From NCBI RefSeq assembly GCF_963422355.1, contig NC_085089.1:5930979-5994978 (forward strand): DNA of 64,000 bases, written 5' to 3'. This document shows positions 47,082 through 57,100 of the stretch, piece after piece; the first letter of the stretch is position 1, and each line of letters opens with the position of its first letter. Under the pieces are notes generated by a model. It did no database searches, was not told the origin of the DNA, and saw nothing but the letters and a program-made list of their open reading frames with translations. Source of the stretch: Corticium candelabrum. Its lineage: Eukaryota; Porifera; Homoscleromorpha; Homosclerophorida; Plakinidae. The position numbers and the translations under genes are program-made.

Positions 47082-49408
47082 TTAATTCTCAGCAGTGTCA
47101 TCACTATCACTATCGTCATCGTCGTCGTCGTCGCTGTCGTCATCATCATCAACAGGAGCATTATGAATATCTACAGCATTGGTGTCGTCCTCTCCCCGGT
47201 CATAGTTACTGCAATTCTCGCATCGACAGATTTCTGTACACTTCAGTTCATTTTAAAACAACCGCAGCGATTGCTGTTGCAACCAGTTTTGCAGCTGCAG
47301 TTAAGTACTTCTAGAATTGCATCTGGTGCTGGGGGCTGGCTCATCCACTTGATTTCTATTTTTCTTGTCCATACACAATCCAACCGTGTCCATTACAACT
47401 TCCGACGGCAGGAAAGGCTTGGAGAGCAAGTTTCCAAATGTAGCCTTGGTAGTTGGTCCGTTTGACGTGCAGTGACAGGGCATCGGCTGTTGGAGGGAGG
47501 TTCTGGCACGCAGGAGCCTTAGCACAAAAGATTTTGTACCTTGCTTCATTAATAGATGTGCAGTTCTGTTGTCCATACAATCGACAAACAAACAATTCGC
47601 AACTTTTTTAGTGTCTAACGAGCATTCATAGGCTACTCCTAGTCCTGCCATGCCTGCCTGAATTGTACAATCTTTCATTAGAATTTCAAAAGACCGCTTT
47701 TTGCCTTTACCATAGAATGCACTCGTAGTATCGCAACCAGTAAATGCATGATATCCTGGAAGAGAGTTGCATATTTCTGTTCCAAGCGCGTGGGCTAGCC
47801 TCGACAAATGCACGAAACGCCGCCGGTCCTTGGTATCCGTTAGTCACAGTAACTGAACATGACGAAAAACATCCAAAGAGGCTGCATATATGTCAATGAC
47901 AGCAACGTCAGTGTCTGGAGATTTGATTATGGTAGTTGATTCTCTAGATTGTGCAGCGTGCGCAGCGTGTAGGAAGAGTCTTGTGTCTGCCTCCTCATGA
48001 GAGCACGTTAGCTCAAGAACCTCTGACGGCGATACCTGTTCACCGTCGGTAGATGTCAAGCGGACACAACCGGTTCCGGAACAAACGTAAAAATTAATGT
48101 TTTTGAGCATCCTACTGTAGCAAGAAGAAGTCCACTCGTTTACTAAAAAGTCCAACAGAGCACTCTTGTTGTTTCCAGAGCTTAGGTACTTCTTCCACTG
48201 CTTTGGACATCGCTGAGACGCATTAATAATATGGGAAACAATAACGCCGGTAGAGGCACGCTTGCTGCGCTCTGCGTCTTTGATGGATACAGATGGATCT
48301 ATGACAAAGTCAACACGAGAAAGCTGATCGTGGTCACGAGTGCCTAATACTGAGCGAAGAATTTGAAAAGCAAGATCTCGAAAAGTGACTGTAGGCCTAG
48401 TAAGTGATTGAATGGTAGCCATTGCGTCGACTAGCAGTGCTGCTCTGCCAATGTTTTCTACCGGGGAGCCATAGCTTTCCAAGAGAGGCAGTAAAGAAGA
48501 CTTGGTTGTATTATTCAAAGTACCTTGCGGTGAAGTCAAACTCAATGGCAGTGGACTTAAGGAAAACGAAAGGACCATCCGCAAGTCAAGATTCCTACTC
48601 GTCGAAATTGCCAACATTCGTGAAAGGAGCTCCTGTCAGCCTTTATTGCTCCATCACGAGAATTAGCTTTGACTGTGACTGTCTTGGCTATCGATGAGAA
48701 AATTTTCAGCTTCAACTTTTGCAGCTTGTCAAAAAATCCAACACTGCCACTACACAAGCGTTCATGAACAAACTTCTCGGCATGTGTGCTTCCTATTTGG
48801 TACGGTTGCAAGAGGTCGTTCGCGACGTCAGGTGGAGCCATTATTCCAGATGAAATGTTCACAACGCAGCTTGACGCCTCAAATGGGTTAGACCAACATT
48901 CAAGCGTACCAATTACACTCTGAACATCATCTTCGTCTCGCTTTATTCGCGTCAAATCTTTGTGTCGCTTGCTTCTATCAGACTCTTTTGAAATGCCAGC
49001 CAAACTGTGGCAAGCCGCAGTTATGGCTGCACGGTCATGTGCTGAGGCGATCCATCTCTGAACGGCTCCGCATCTCAGACTACTACCAATAACTCCTCCT
49101 TTGGTTTTAGTATCGCCATTTAGAGATTGTTCAATGGCCATGTCAACAGGTACTTGTGCGAAGACGTTATGAGACCTTTGGACAGCAAACTCTCCTGCTT
49201 CTAACAGAGCGTGCGCATCCGGATGAGTTTCTGCAAGAGAGACCATGTCGTACCAGTAGACAGTGAGATACCGACAGTAGTTTGTTCTGTCGTATGCAAA
49301 CATCCATGGTATCATGTCGTGAAGGCATTGCAAGTGGAGAGACCAGTCTCCAATCCGAAAGGAACGAACAAACTGCAGCAGTAGTTCAATCATATAGCAG
49401 TACGACAT
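47082..49408 (-). pseudogene. repetitive EADTR/DTDV/GCD-motif protein (PIN/FEN-nuclease-like), broken
   Basis: A member of a large unnamed protein family found in many copies in invertebrate genomes. From the right: DMIPWMFAYDRTNYCRYLTVY, FAQVPVDMAIEQSLNGDTKT and GGVIGSSLRCGAVQRW (48557-49408), a frame change near 48600, then HEEADTRLFLHAAHAAQ, IKSPDTDVAVI, an in-frame TGA (47844-47846), TKDRRRFVHLS, LPGYHAFTGCDTTSAFYGKGK, then AILEVLNCSCKTGC, and after another shift a Cys-rich ELKCTEICRCENCSN and a poly-Asp tail ending at 47082. The order E-A-D, D-T-D, G-C-D with spacing resembles the acidic metal-binding residues of XPG/FEN1-type PIN nucleases; this is my inference. At least two frameshifts and one stop make it non-functional. 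Confidence 0.7.
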
Positions 49409-49409
49409 T

Positions 49410-49875
49410 CAAAACGCTGCCGTCTGTCCGTGATCAGAATCGGTGAACTTCATGTACGCAGATTGTATACATTGAAACTGTTTTGAAGACATCATTTCTG
49501 CATAATTTGTCTTTGAGGGACTCGGTCGTAGTGTCCTAGTAGCGTTACATCAGTCTAGATCCTTGTTATTCTTCCAATGTCCGCCTCCTTATAGACATCC
49601 TTTTACGTGATAGTCCGTTCGTAGAAACAAGAAACATCCGCGTTTGTTCTATCTAGATCCGGTGAGGATATGCTACTAGAGTATGTACAAATATACCGTG
49701 TACAAAGATTAGAAGCAAAACGAAGGTGAGTTCACACTAGAGCAGCCTTGACTCAAGGACGTCGACACTGGAAGGTAAAGGCGAAAAACGTAGGTGTGAA
49801 TACAGCTGAGTTTAAACAATACTTCTCAAACGAGGATATAAGGCTACTTGGCACTCAGTGTAAACGTACTAGAAG
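49410..49875. other. intergenic, nothing recognised
   Basis: A 'gagttcacactagag' string near 49731 and 'aggtgtgaata' near 49790 hint at a small element with inverted ends, too weak to call. Confidence 0.3.
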
Positions 49876-49878
49876 TCT

Positions 49879-50358
49879 TTGCTGACGACGGCAAGAGAAA
49901 CAACATTGCCGCTAACGCTCGTTTGTGCAGAGACTCGAGCGCAATCTGTTCGTGTTTGTCCAGTCTCTCGTTATGTTTTGAATAGCTGCTGTCTAAATAC
50001 TCATATATGTCTTCTTCAAGTTAATGTTATGCTTATAAATGCTAGAAAACAGAGTCTGCCCTCGGAGTACAGAGCGTACTCGCTGTCAGAACCAAAAATA
50101 GGCAAATGCAACCGAACGGACAACATTCACGAAGGGGGACAAGTGAAGAAATGCTTTAAATGGATTCCTGTAACGTTTCGTAAAAAGAAATGTGTGTCTT
50201 CACGTGGATGGAATGCAACTTCGTCTTTTGGGGACCTGGCCCACGGACTAAATACAGAGACACGCATATCGACTACAGAGAGGAGATGAACGCGAAACGA
50301 AAAGCCGGTGGCAAAGGATATCCAAAGAAAGGCCGAGGCCGACGGTCAAGAAAATAGA
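49879..50358 (+). CDS. unrecognised small ORF with very basic C-terminus
   Basis: An AG acceptor at about 50024 precedes a segment with GKCNRTDNIHEGGQVKKC and FKWIPVTFRKKKCV. Reading on in the adjacent frame gives WMECNFVFWGPGPRTKYRD and then a basic tail, KRKAGGKGYPKKGRGRRSRK, to a stop at 50358. In the first frame the protein instead ends at 50289. A cysteine-containing core plus basic tail recalls small secreted ligands such as FGFs, but the resemblance is weak and no family is assigned. It could be a decayed gene with one frameshift. Confidence 0.25.
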
Positions 50359-50668
50359 AGTGAAACTCACTCAGAAGGGAGATGTAAGTCTCTAGAGTGG
50401 TAACATGTGGATGAGAATAGTGTATCAGTTGTTGTTATTGATGACTGAGACATTGCTAAGTTTAGCTGTACAAATTGTGTACAATATGAAGTCATTGCTT
50501 GATCCCTAGCAGGATATTGCAGTTATAGGAATAGACTGTCTACTGCTAAAAGCTTGGTACAGATGTGATAATATGTGGTATAGAACTTGGATACTTTTAG
50601 TGCTGTCTGACTTCATGCTAATGCCTAGAATCTGCGCAAACTGTTCCTACTATTTGTGTTGTGAATAT

Positions 50669-51889
50669 TCAGCATTGATCTTCTGTGGTGCCACTGATGA
50701 CTGACATCTTGTTGTTTGCATACTTGTTGGTGTTTGTAAGCCAGATGGAGGTGTCATCGACAGAATCTCTGCTGGAGAGTTCTCTGGTATCCATTTGTGT
50801 CAGTATGGCTTTGACGAGGTTTCGTATCACTCTTGTAAATCTGGTTGTCACGGCTTTCTGAAGGAGGAAAGTAAAGGTAATGGTTGGTCCTTGGAAGATT
50901 TGGATGAGAGTTAGGAGATTTTGTAGCCGGTAGATCTTGTTAATTGCCATAACATATTCCAACATGCCGGTAAGTCCGAGCATAAAGAATGTTCCAATGA
51001 ACAGCCGTACTTCAAATCCCCAACCAAAGTCTTTTTGTTTCTGGGTACGTAGTTCATTTCGTGCACACTGCAGCAGTTGATGAGTGGTGCCAATGAATCT
51101 GATAAAGTAGTAGAAATTGATGGTGAGAGTTAGTTCAAATGGAATCATGAACAAGATCATGTTTGTTTGCTGATCGACAATCCAGCATGTCTCTCCAGTT
51201 ACTCTTCCATACACGTTACTAGTTTTTAGGTCTTTGATGAGGCACATGCTGCAAACGACAGCAGGAAGAAGCCAGCCATAAATGCAGTATCGTGTGTATC
51301 GTCTGCTTTCCTTCTTCTTGTTTTCAATGTTTCTTCTCTTCGCTACTATCCTCAGAAATTGCAAGCCCAAGACACTCGACCAAGCAAATCTGGCAAGGAT
51401 CAAGAAGTGCAGAGAAAACGCGATGACTTTGCAGTTGTTGGAATGGTCTGCCCAAGTGCTGTTGCTCTGTGCATGTCTGGAAGGAAGGATGAGCGACAGG
51501 TTGCCATCGGATGCCAACAACATGAAGCAATGTGACAGACCCAGAACTAACGTCTTATTCATGAGACACAGTCCAGTCAGTGACCGGAGAGATTTGAAAC
51601 ACGTGTAAGTCACAAATATGGCAATACATGCTATTATGGATGCCATGGATCCAACAATAGAGAGACGTGCCAGAAGGTCAGAGTAATCATCCAGAGACAA
51701 CATCTTCTCATTAGTGAGAATGCCATCAGAGCTGCTTGGTTCTGCAAGGTCTGCCTTCTCGAATTCCTTTTGGAGTGATGTGTGGAGGTAAAATCCAATG
51801 AGAAACACGGTGGTGACAATCGCGTAGATATGACGTGTTTGACATCCATCTAGGGGCCACATTGCATTGAGACCACTTGCCGTGCACAA
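50669..51889 (-). CDS. intronless seven-transmembrane receptor, secretin/Methuselah-like
   Basis: A 406-codon uninterrupted frame with an N-terminal hydrophobic anchor (residues about 20-40) and a short ectodomain-like stretch. The 7TM set includes SIVGSMASIIACIAIFVTYT (TM1), LRSLTGLCLMNKTLVLGLSH (TM2), GWLLPAVVCSMC (TM4, with the family Gly-Trp and Pro), GETCWIVDQQTN before TM5 and FLIGTFF-like TM6. The 'GW-x-x-P' of TM4 and the 'CW' of the second extracellular loop are typical of class B/adhesion and Methuselah-like receptors. The C-tail is Ser/Thr-rich. No large N-terminal adhesion domain or GPS site precedes it within the exon; upstream exons to the right were not recognised. The start may be the internal MWPLDG. 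Confidence 0.75.
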   Translation of the reverse strand: MCTASGLNAMWPLDGCQTRHIYAIVTTVFLIGFYLHTSLQKEFEKADLAEPSSSDGILTNEKMLSLDDYSDLLARLSIVGSMASIIACIAIFVTYTCFKSLRSLTGLCLMNKTLVLGLSHCFMLLASDGNLSLILPSRHAQSNSTWADHSNNCKVIAFSLHFLILARFAWSSVLGLQFLRIVAKRRNIENKKKESRRYTRYCIYGWLLPAVVCSMCLIKDLKTSNVYGRVTGETCWIVDQQTNMILFMIPFELTLTINFYYFIRFIGTTHQLLQCARNELRTQKQKDFGWGFEVRLFIGTFFMLGLTGMLEYVMAINKIYRLQNLLTLIQIFQGPTITFTFLLQKAVTTRFTRVIRNLVKAILTQMDTRELSSRDSVDDTSIWLTNTNKYANNKMSVISGTTEDQC

Positions 51890-51899
51890 CCAGAAGACT

Positions 51900-52084
51900 G
51901 CTACTAGATGAATGTATCAGTCTATCTATACTGTGCAAACAATTGCAAGTCCGCCTTCATATTACATCATAGGCCGTGAGGGTATCCACCCTGGCATGGA
52001 ATCAGTGTGAATCACCAATGTAGTTACAAGGTTGTTTCCATGCATAAACACACGCGTATTTTCAGTATGCGAGGACTTCCAATG
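51900..52084. other. receptor upstream region
   Basis: A spacer before the direct repeats; no promoter motif could be assigned. Confidence 0.35.
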
Positions 52085-52352
52085 CCTAGACACTTGATAA
52101 GATTTCTGGAAGCGCACAGGATTCTCAATCACTTTGTCTAGCTAGAGCTTCCTCAGTGGGCAAGGTGCATGGTCTACCTCAGAGTTCAAACCTAACTCAT
52201 ACTAGAAAAACACAAGCACAGCTAGTGCATAGACACTTGCCATTTGCCAAGATTTCTAAAAGCGCCCAGGATTCTCACTGCTTAGCTTTCTCAGTGGGCA
52301 AGGTGGTCTATCTCTGAGTTCAAACTTACTCATACTAAGAAACACAAGCATT
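52085..52352. repeat. tandem duplication, about 130-bp unit
   Basis: Two diverged direct copies (about 52085-52225 and 52228-52352) share 'tagacacttg', AGGATTCTCA, TCAGTGGGCAAGGTG, GAGTTCAAAC and 'aaacacaagca' in the same order. Confidence 0.8.
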
Positions 52353-52914
52353 TCATACGTGGACCCTAGGCAGTAAATTTAGTAGACTCAAGTTTCCTGT
52401 TGCTGGGCCTTTTTGTGATCCTGGTAGTGATCCAGAAACTGTTCCCATCCATCCTGGATGCATGATCAACGAGAGTGGTACTTGAGTGCTTTGGTGTCAT
52501 TGCAGATAGAAGTCACTTCAAATGTATTTTACTGAGAGAAATTGATTAATCCACACCACTGCTATTAAACTCTGCGTACTAAATATACTTTAATTTACTA
52601 ACACCAAATATTGTGACGTCACATAGTATTATTAATATTAAAATCATCCCTTTTGCAAATCCCGGGGAGAACACTATTACTACAATTTACTATTATCTAT
52701 TTAAATGACCTAAAACAAGAACAGGACAGGAGGCTATTATGGCATGGTTCGCCATAGATTTCTCTGGAAGCATAGATTTAGACAGTTGACCTTGGCAGTC
52801 TGATAAATTCTTTTCTACAAGTAGCAGGTGCCATTGTCAACTACAACTTAATTACTATCTGCTGATTTCAGCACTTTCAATGTTTACACAATAAACAGTC
52901 AAAATGCCAGACGG
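52353..52914. other. intergenic between receptor and POLR1D-like gene
   Basis: No gene was recognised. It probably includes the POLR1D-like 3' UTR. Confidence 0.4.
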
Positions 52915-53313
52915 TTATTTATGTTTCGAAGCCTTTCGTCTGTTGAGTCCCCTATCGCCCGACTGTCGTCTATCGTCTTTCTCTTGTGCGTCTGTCAACT
53001 TTCGACTTCTCTTTGCTTCTGCTGCAGGTTCGCGTTGCGTATCCTGGCTAGTAGCACGTTTCCATGTGCGCTTGTGAGACTCCGATGTGTCTCTGCGGTG
53101 ATGACTCTTTCCATTCTTCTTTCTCTCTTCCTGCCGCCGTCTCTCTGAGACGGTCCCCATCACCATGTTTCCCATAAAACGTCTGTTCACCTTCGGCAAC
53201 GGACATGTCTGCCAGCCCAAAGCTCCAGCCTGTTCAGCACGTATCTTTCCTCTCTTAGCCTCCTTTAGGAGCTCTCTAGTAGCCAATTTCTCAAGCTCTT
53301 CTTCATCCATCAC
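52915..53313 (-). CDS. POLR1D: POLR1D-isoform-2-like small basic protein
   Basis: A single-exon 132-residue frame. EEELEKLATRELLKEAKRGK, RAEQAGALGWQ and CPLPKVNRRF correspond closely to the alternative isoform 2 of human POLR1D (about 122 residues), which shares only its first residues with the RNA polymerase I/III AC19 subunit. The remaining C-terminal half is Lys/Arg/Ser-rich, as in that isoform. The start is probably the second Met (MDEEE). No AC19 coding exon was seen nearby, so here the isoform may be an independent gene. It is divergently transcribed from the sugar transporter, with 57 bp between start codons. Confidence 0.75.
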   Translation of the reverse strand: MMDEEELEKLATRELLKEAKRGKIRAEQAGALGWQTCPLPKVNRRFMGNMVMGTVSERRRQEERKKNGKSHHRRDTSESHKRTWKRATSQDTQREPAAEAKRSRKLTDAQEKDDRRQSGDRGLNRRKASKHK

Positions 53314-53369
53314 CTGACTACGTCATGTTAGTTGTGCACATGCGCAGTAAGCCTGGCTACTTGAACCGC
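53314..53369. promoter_or_regulatory. compact bidirectional promoter region
   Basis: Only 56 bp separate the POLR1D-like start codon (minus) and the transporter start codon (plus). Both transcripts therefore start within this interval or inside each other's 5' region. No TATA box is visible; TGCGCA and TGACGTAGT-type strings are present. Confidence 0.5.
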
Positions 53370-54096
53370 ATGGCAGCAACTCTGAATATATTCCCTACAA
53401 AGAAGGGTGCAGCAGTATTCGCTGCTTACACAGTTCTCTGCGTTAATCAAGGTGAGAATGAGTAGGACAGTGGTTGTTTTTCGTGTCTGTGAGTCAGTGA
53501 CGGTCTAGCGCGCTGTAATCCAGTGTAGAACACAGTAACGTGAATTCAGGATTTGAAAGGCCAAGTGAGACATATATCAACAATTTAAGAAAGAATGAAT
53601 TTGATTGTGTGATGTCATGCAGTTACACAACATTGCGTTTTGTGGTTCCACGCACAAATAAGTTTTTCAGGGTAGTTCATGTTTACTCTGAAAAGTTGGT
53701 TGGTCACATCACAATTGACATGTTTGGCATCTGTTTTCTTTTGCCTCAGGGATCTTTAGCAACACCACGTATTGCAGTTGAATGAAACATGTTTTACTCT
53801 AATAGTGGGACTCGGGCCTCTAGGTGGTGACTAAATTAGTAGCCATGGCCACTAAATATTTCAGATGGCTACTAATCAGGAATTGTCAGTCGTCAGTGGC
53901 TAGTAGGTAGTAATCCCAGCTATAGGGCTCAGCCAATTAAAAAAACTGCAATTATATCTAGTACTAAATGCTTTTTTGCATGCTTCTGTTGTATTGCTCC
54001 AATTGCATTATAAGCCCAACTAATACCGGCTTTACACTAGACGATTTGACTCGAGCCAAACTGGCTCGTGCAAATTTGGCCACCATGTAAACAATG

Positions 54097-54194
<98 letters not shown>

Positions 54195-57100
54195 TTGTCT
54201 GGAAGATAAACAGAGAGCAAAGACGGAAACGATCTGATCCGCGGAAACTTGACGTGGTAGATATGTAGACAAATGTGAAGAGAACAATAGTTGATGGTAA
54301 AGATACATAATGAGCAACGTTTCAGTAAAAACCTTCTTCTGGCTCAATGTATGGCTAAGATGTTTAAAAATTTCAAACAATATTTGTCTCTTTGTCTGTC
54401 TGTCTGTCTGTCTTTCTGTCTGTCCATCTGTCTGTCTATCTGTCTGTCTGTCTCACTCTTTCATCACAATAATTGTAATATACACAGAGCGATTGTGGAG
54501 TCCACAGGACGTTACCGTCCAACAAGAAAGTAGAAGCCCTCTCACAGTTAAATTATTGCAGAGTTTGTGCGTTGTGTATCCTTACACTGTGTGCAAAAAT
54601 AGGATTAAATCAAACAGTCGTAGTCCTCTTTCTGTGGAGACTGTTAAAGACCTTATCAGAATTTCACCTGATAGCTGTAGCATTGAATCCTTCCAGCAAG
54701 AACCAGTGGCCTAATTGTGGACTTCAAGCAGTCAGTTAAGATGGTCATACACCTCATTGACCAAGAAAACTTTGGTTGTGTTATTTTATGTCATAGCTAA
54801 TCTGTCGATTGTAGGGGACATTCATTTTTAAAATTTGCAATTTTAATGTCTGACAGAATGTGATGCAGTTCTGTAGATCATTTCCAGTGTGTCTGTGTGT
54901 ACGTCTCAGACTCTGTGTGGGTGTTCCAATTTTTCTAATTGATAGTTGGGGCAAAATTTAGAAAATTGTTGTTTCCAGTTCAATGCTGGTGATTGCCATA
55001 GTGAATATATTAGAGCTACAAGGCAGACCAAATGCCTTGTGTCTTCTAAAACTGAGTGATGTTTTGTGTCAGAACAAACTGTCTCTAAATTTGTGGTAGA
55101 GATTTTATAGCAGTACATAATATATTAGCTCATGTTTATGATGATTGCATTATATTGTGAAGGATAGATGAATATCGTATTCGCCCGTAATAACGCCCTG
55201 GGCGTATAGAAAAGAAACACTTTTTTTCTGGGCGTATACTAGGGCATGGGTGTTATTTTGGTCCTAGGCGTATACATGGTCACTAGGTCACTAGATGCTG
55301 TTGTCGACCTGGCCAGTCATCATCTAAATACTTGAAGACAGAAATATCACAAATGCTTGCAATTATCCATTTGCAAGATCTAAGGTACTGGTATCCATTC
55401 AGAATCAAGATCCACGCAGAAACTAAACACTAGACACACGTGGTCGGCCTGAAGGCCGTCAAGAGCATCAGGGTCAGTAATTGCAACGAAGACATGAGTT
55501 AGCGGCAAGCACTTTCACTCAACATTGACACCAGCTCATCAAATGCACACAGACGGAGACGAATGTTCTGCGGACCCATTTAGTTTTGTCTGCACATGCA
55601 TATCCTGGGCTTATACTTGGGCATGGGTGTATAGTTGGGCATGGGCGTTTTTTCGGGCTGAAAGTTCTGACTTGTCGCACATGGGCATACATCCGGGCAT
55701 GGGCGTTATTTCGGTATGGGCGTTATTATGGGCGAATACCGTATCTTGTTTCAAGGAAAAAAATTTCTGCCTTTTGCAATTTGTGTATCATTTTATGTTG
55801 TTGAGGAAAGAGTTGTTGAGTTGGTTTAAAGATGGTCTCTTTAATGTACAAATAGAATGCTTCATTGTTGTTGTCATTGTTATGGGGAGGTATGATAACT
55901 GTCTGGAGGTGAAACTTGCACATCAGTTACAAAGCCTAAACAAACATCTTTGTTCTTGTTCTAGCAATAGTGCATTAATGTTAATTTATACTCCATTGTG
56001 TATTGTTGTAGTAGGACTAGGAGATCTATTGTGTTATAGCGCTGTCAGCTGGGTAGCTTGTGTGGTTTATGAGTAATAAAAGTCCATAATATATGGCTGT
56101 TGTTGTCAGGATGGCGGACTGCTTTAATTTGTTAAGAGATTAAGTTGGTGCCATCACATCCTTTAGTGGCTTTGAGACTAGACACTATTATTGCTTATTA
56201 TCAAGATCTATTATAGAATGATTGTGTATTGTCACAGTATCAGGCACTTCTTGACTAGCGGTGAATGGCCAAATAACTGAAAGCTGCAACATCTCTGTAC
56301 TTTGAGACTTGCTTCATTAGCCATGTCTATGTTGAGAATGGCAACATGTGACTAGTGCAGACTCTTACAACTTAAAATTAGGATTAGGGCACACATGTCA
56401 ATTGGTTTTGCTCCAGAAATAGTGGGAACTATCACTATGTTTGTTTAGCTATGTGTCTTAGAAAATAGCGACCATGGGAATCCCACTGGGGAGCTCCATG
56501 ATGTATTTATACTTGTGTGATCCTTTTGTTAGCAAATAACAGCCTAATGGCTCTGATAGCAAACACCATGTGTTTAGTGCCAACAAAGTGCATTATAGGC
56601 TAATGAATTGCATAAAGGATGAGATTGTAGTGTACAAACCATGCATACCTAACCCTAACCTTAATAACTCTCAAATTACCCAGAAAAACTAGAAATTCAC
56701 AGGTTTGTCCATATCCATGCTTTACTCATGACACGTATACCAGCAATGCATGTCACTCTTTTGGCATACATGTTGTTGCAGGTTATATACCATACAATGA
56801 AAAATTAGGCACTTCGTCATCTAATTCTAGAAGTACAGACTGCATTATGGGAGCTATAGACTATAGTTATCATCTTCTTACTGTCACTTGGCAAAGAGAC
56901 ACACATTTGGGCCAGTTGGTTGTGCAGCGTGTACTGATATACATCAAAGTACTGTTGTATTCTAGGTATACTGGTGACGCTGTCTCAGGATAAAGATGGA
57001 AAATATAGCTACAACACGACAACAGTCGTGTTGTTGACAGAAGCACTAAAAATGGTTGTTTCCATGTTTCTTTACTTGAAAGAGTAAGACAACGAGAAGT

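Noticed and set aside
43382-49408. In-frame TGA codons in two genes as evidence of a variant genetic code
   Set aside because: TRPA1 and other intact genes here use TGA as a normal terminator, and TAG also interrupts a dead gene; decay explains the cases better.
55525-56076. 183-residue plus-strand ORF in the transporter intron
   Set aside because: Its first part is translated subrepeat of the mobile element and the rest has no motif or splice context.
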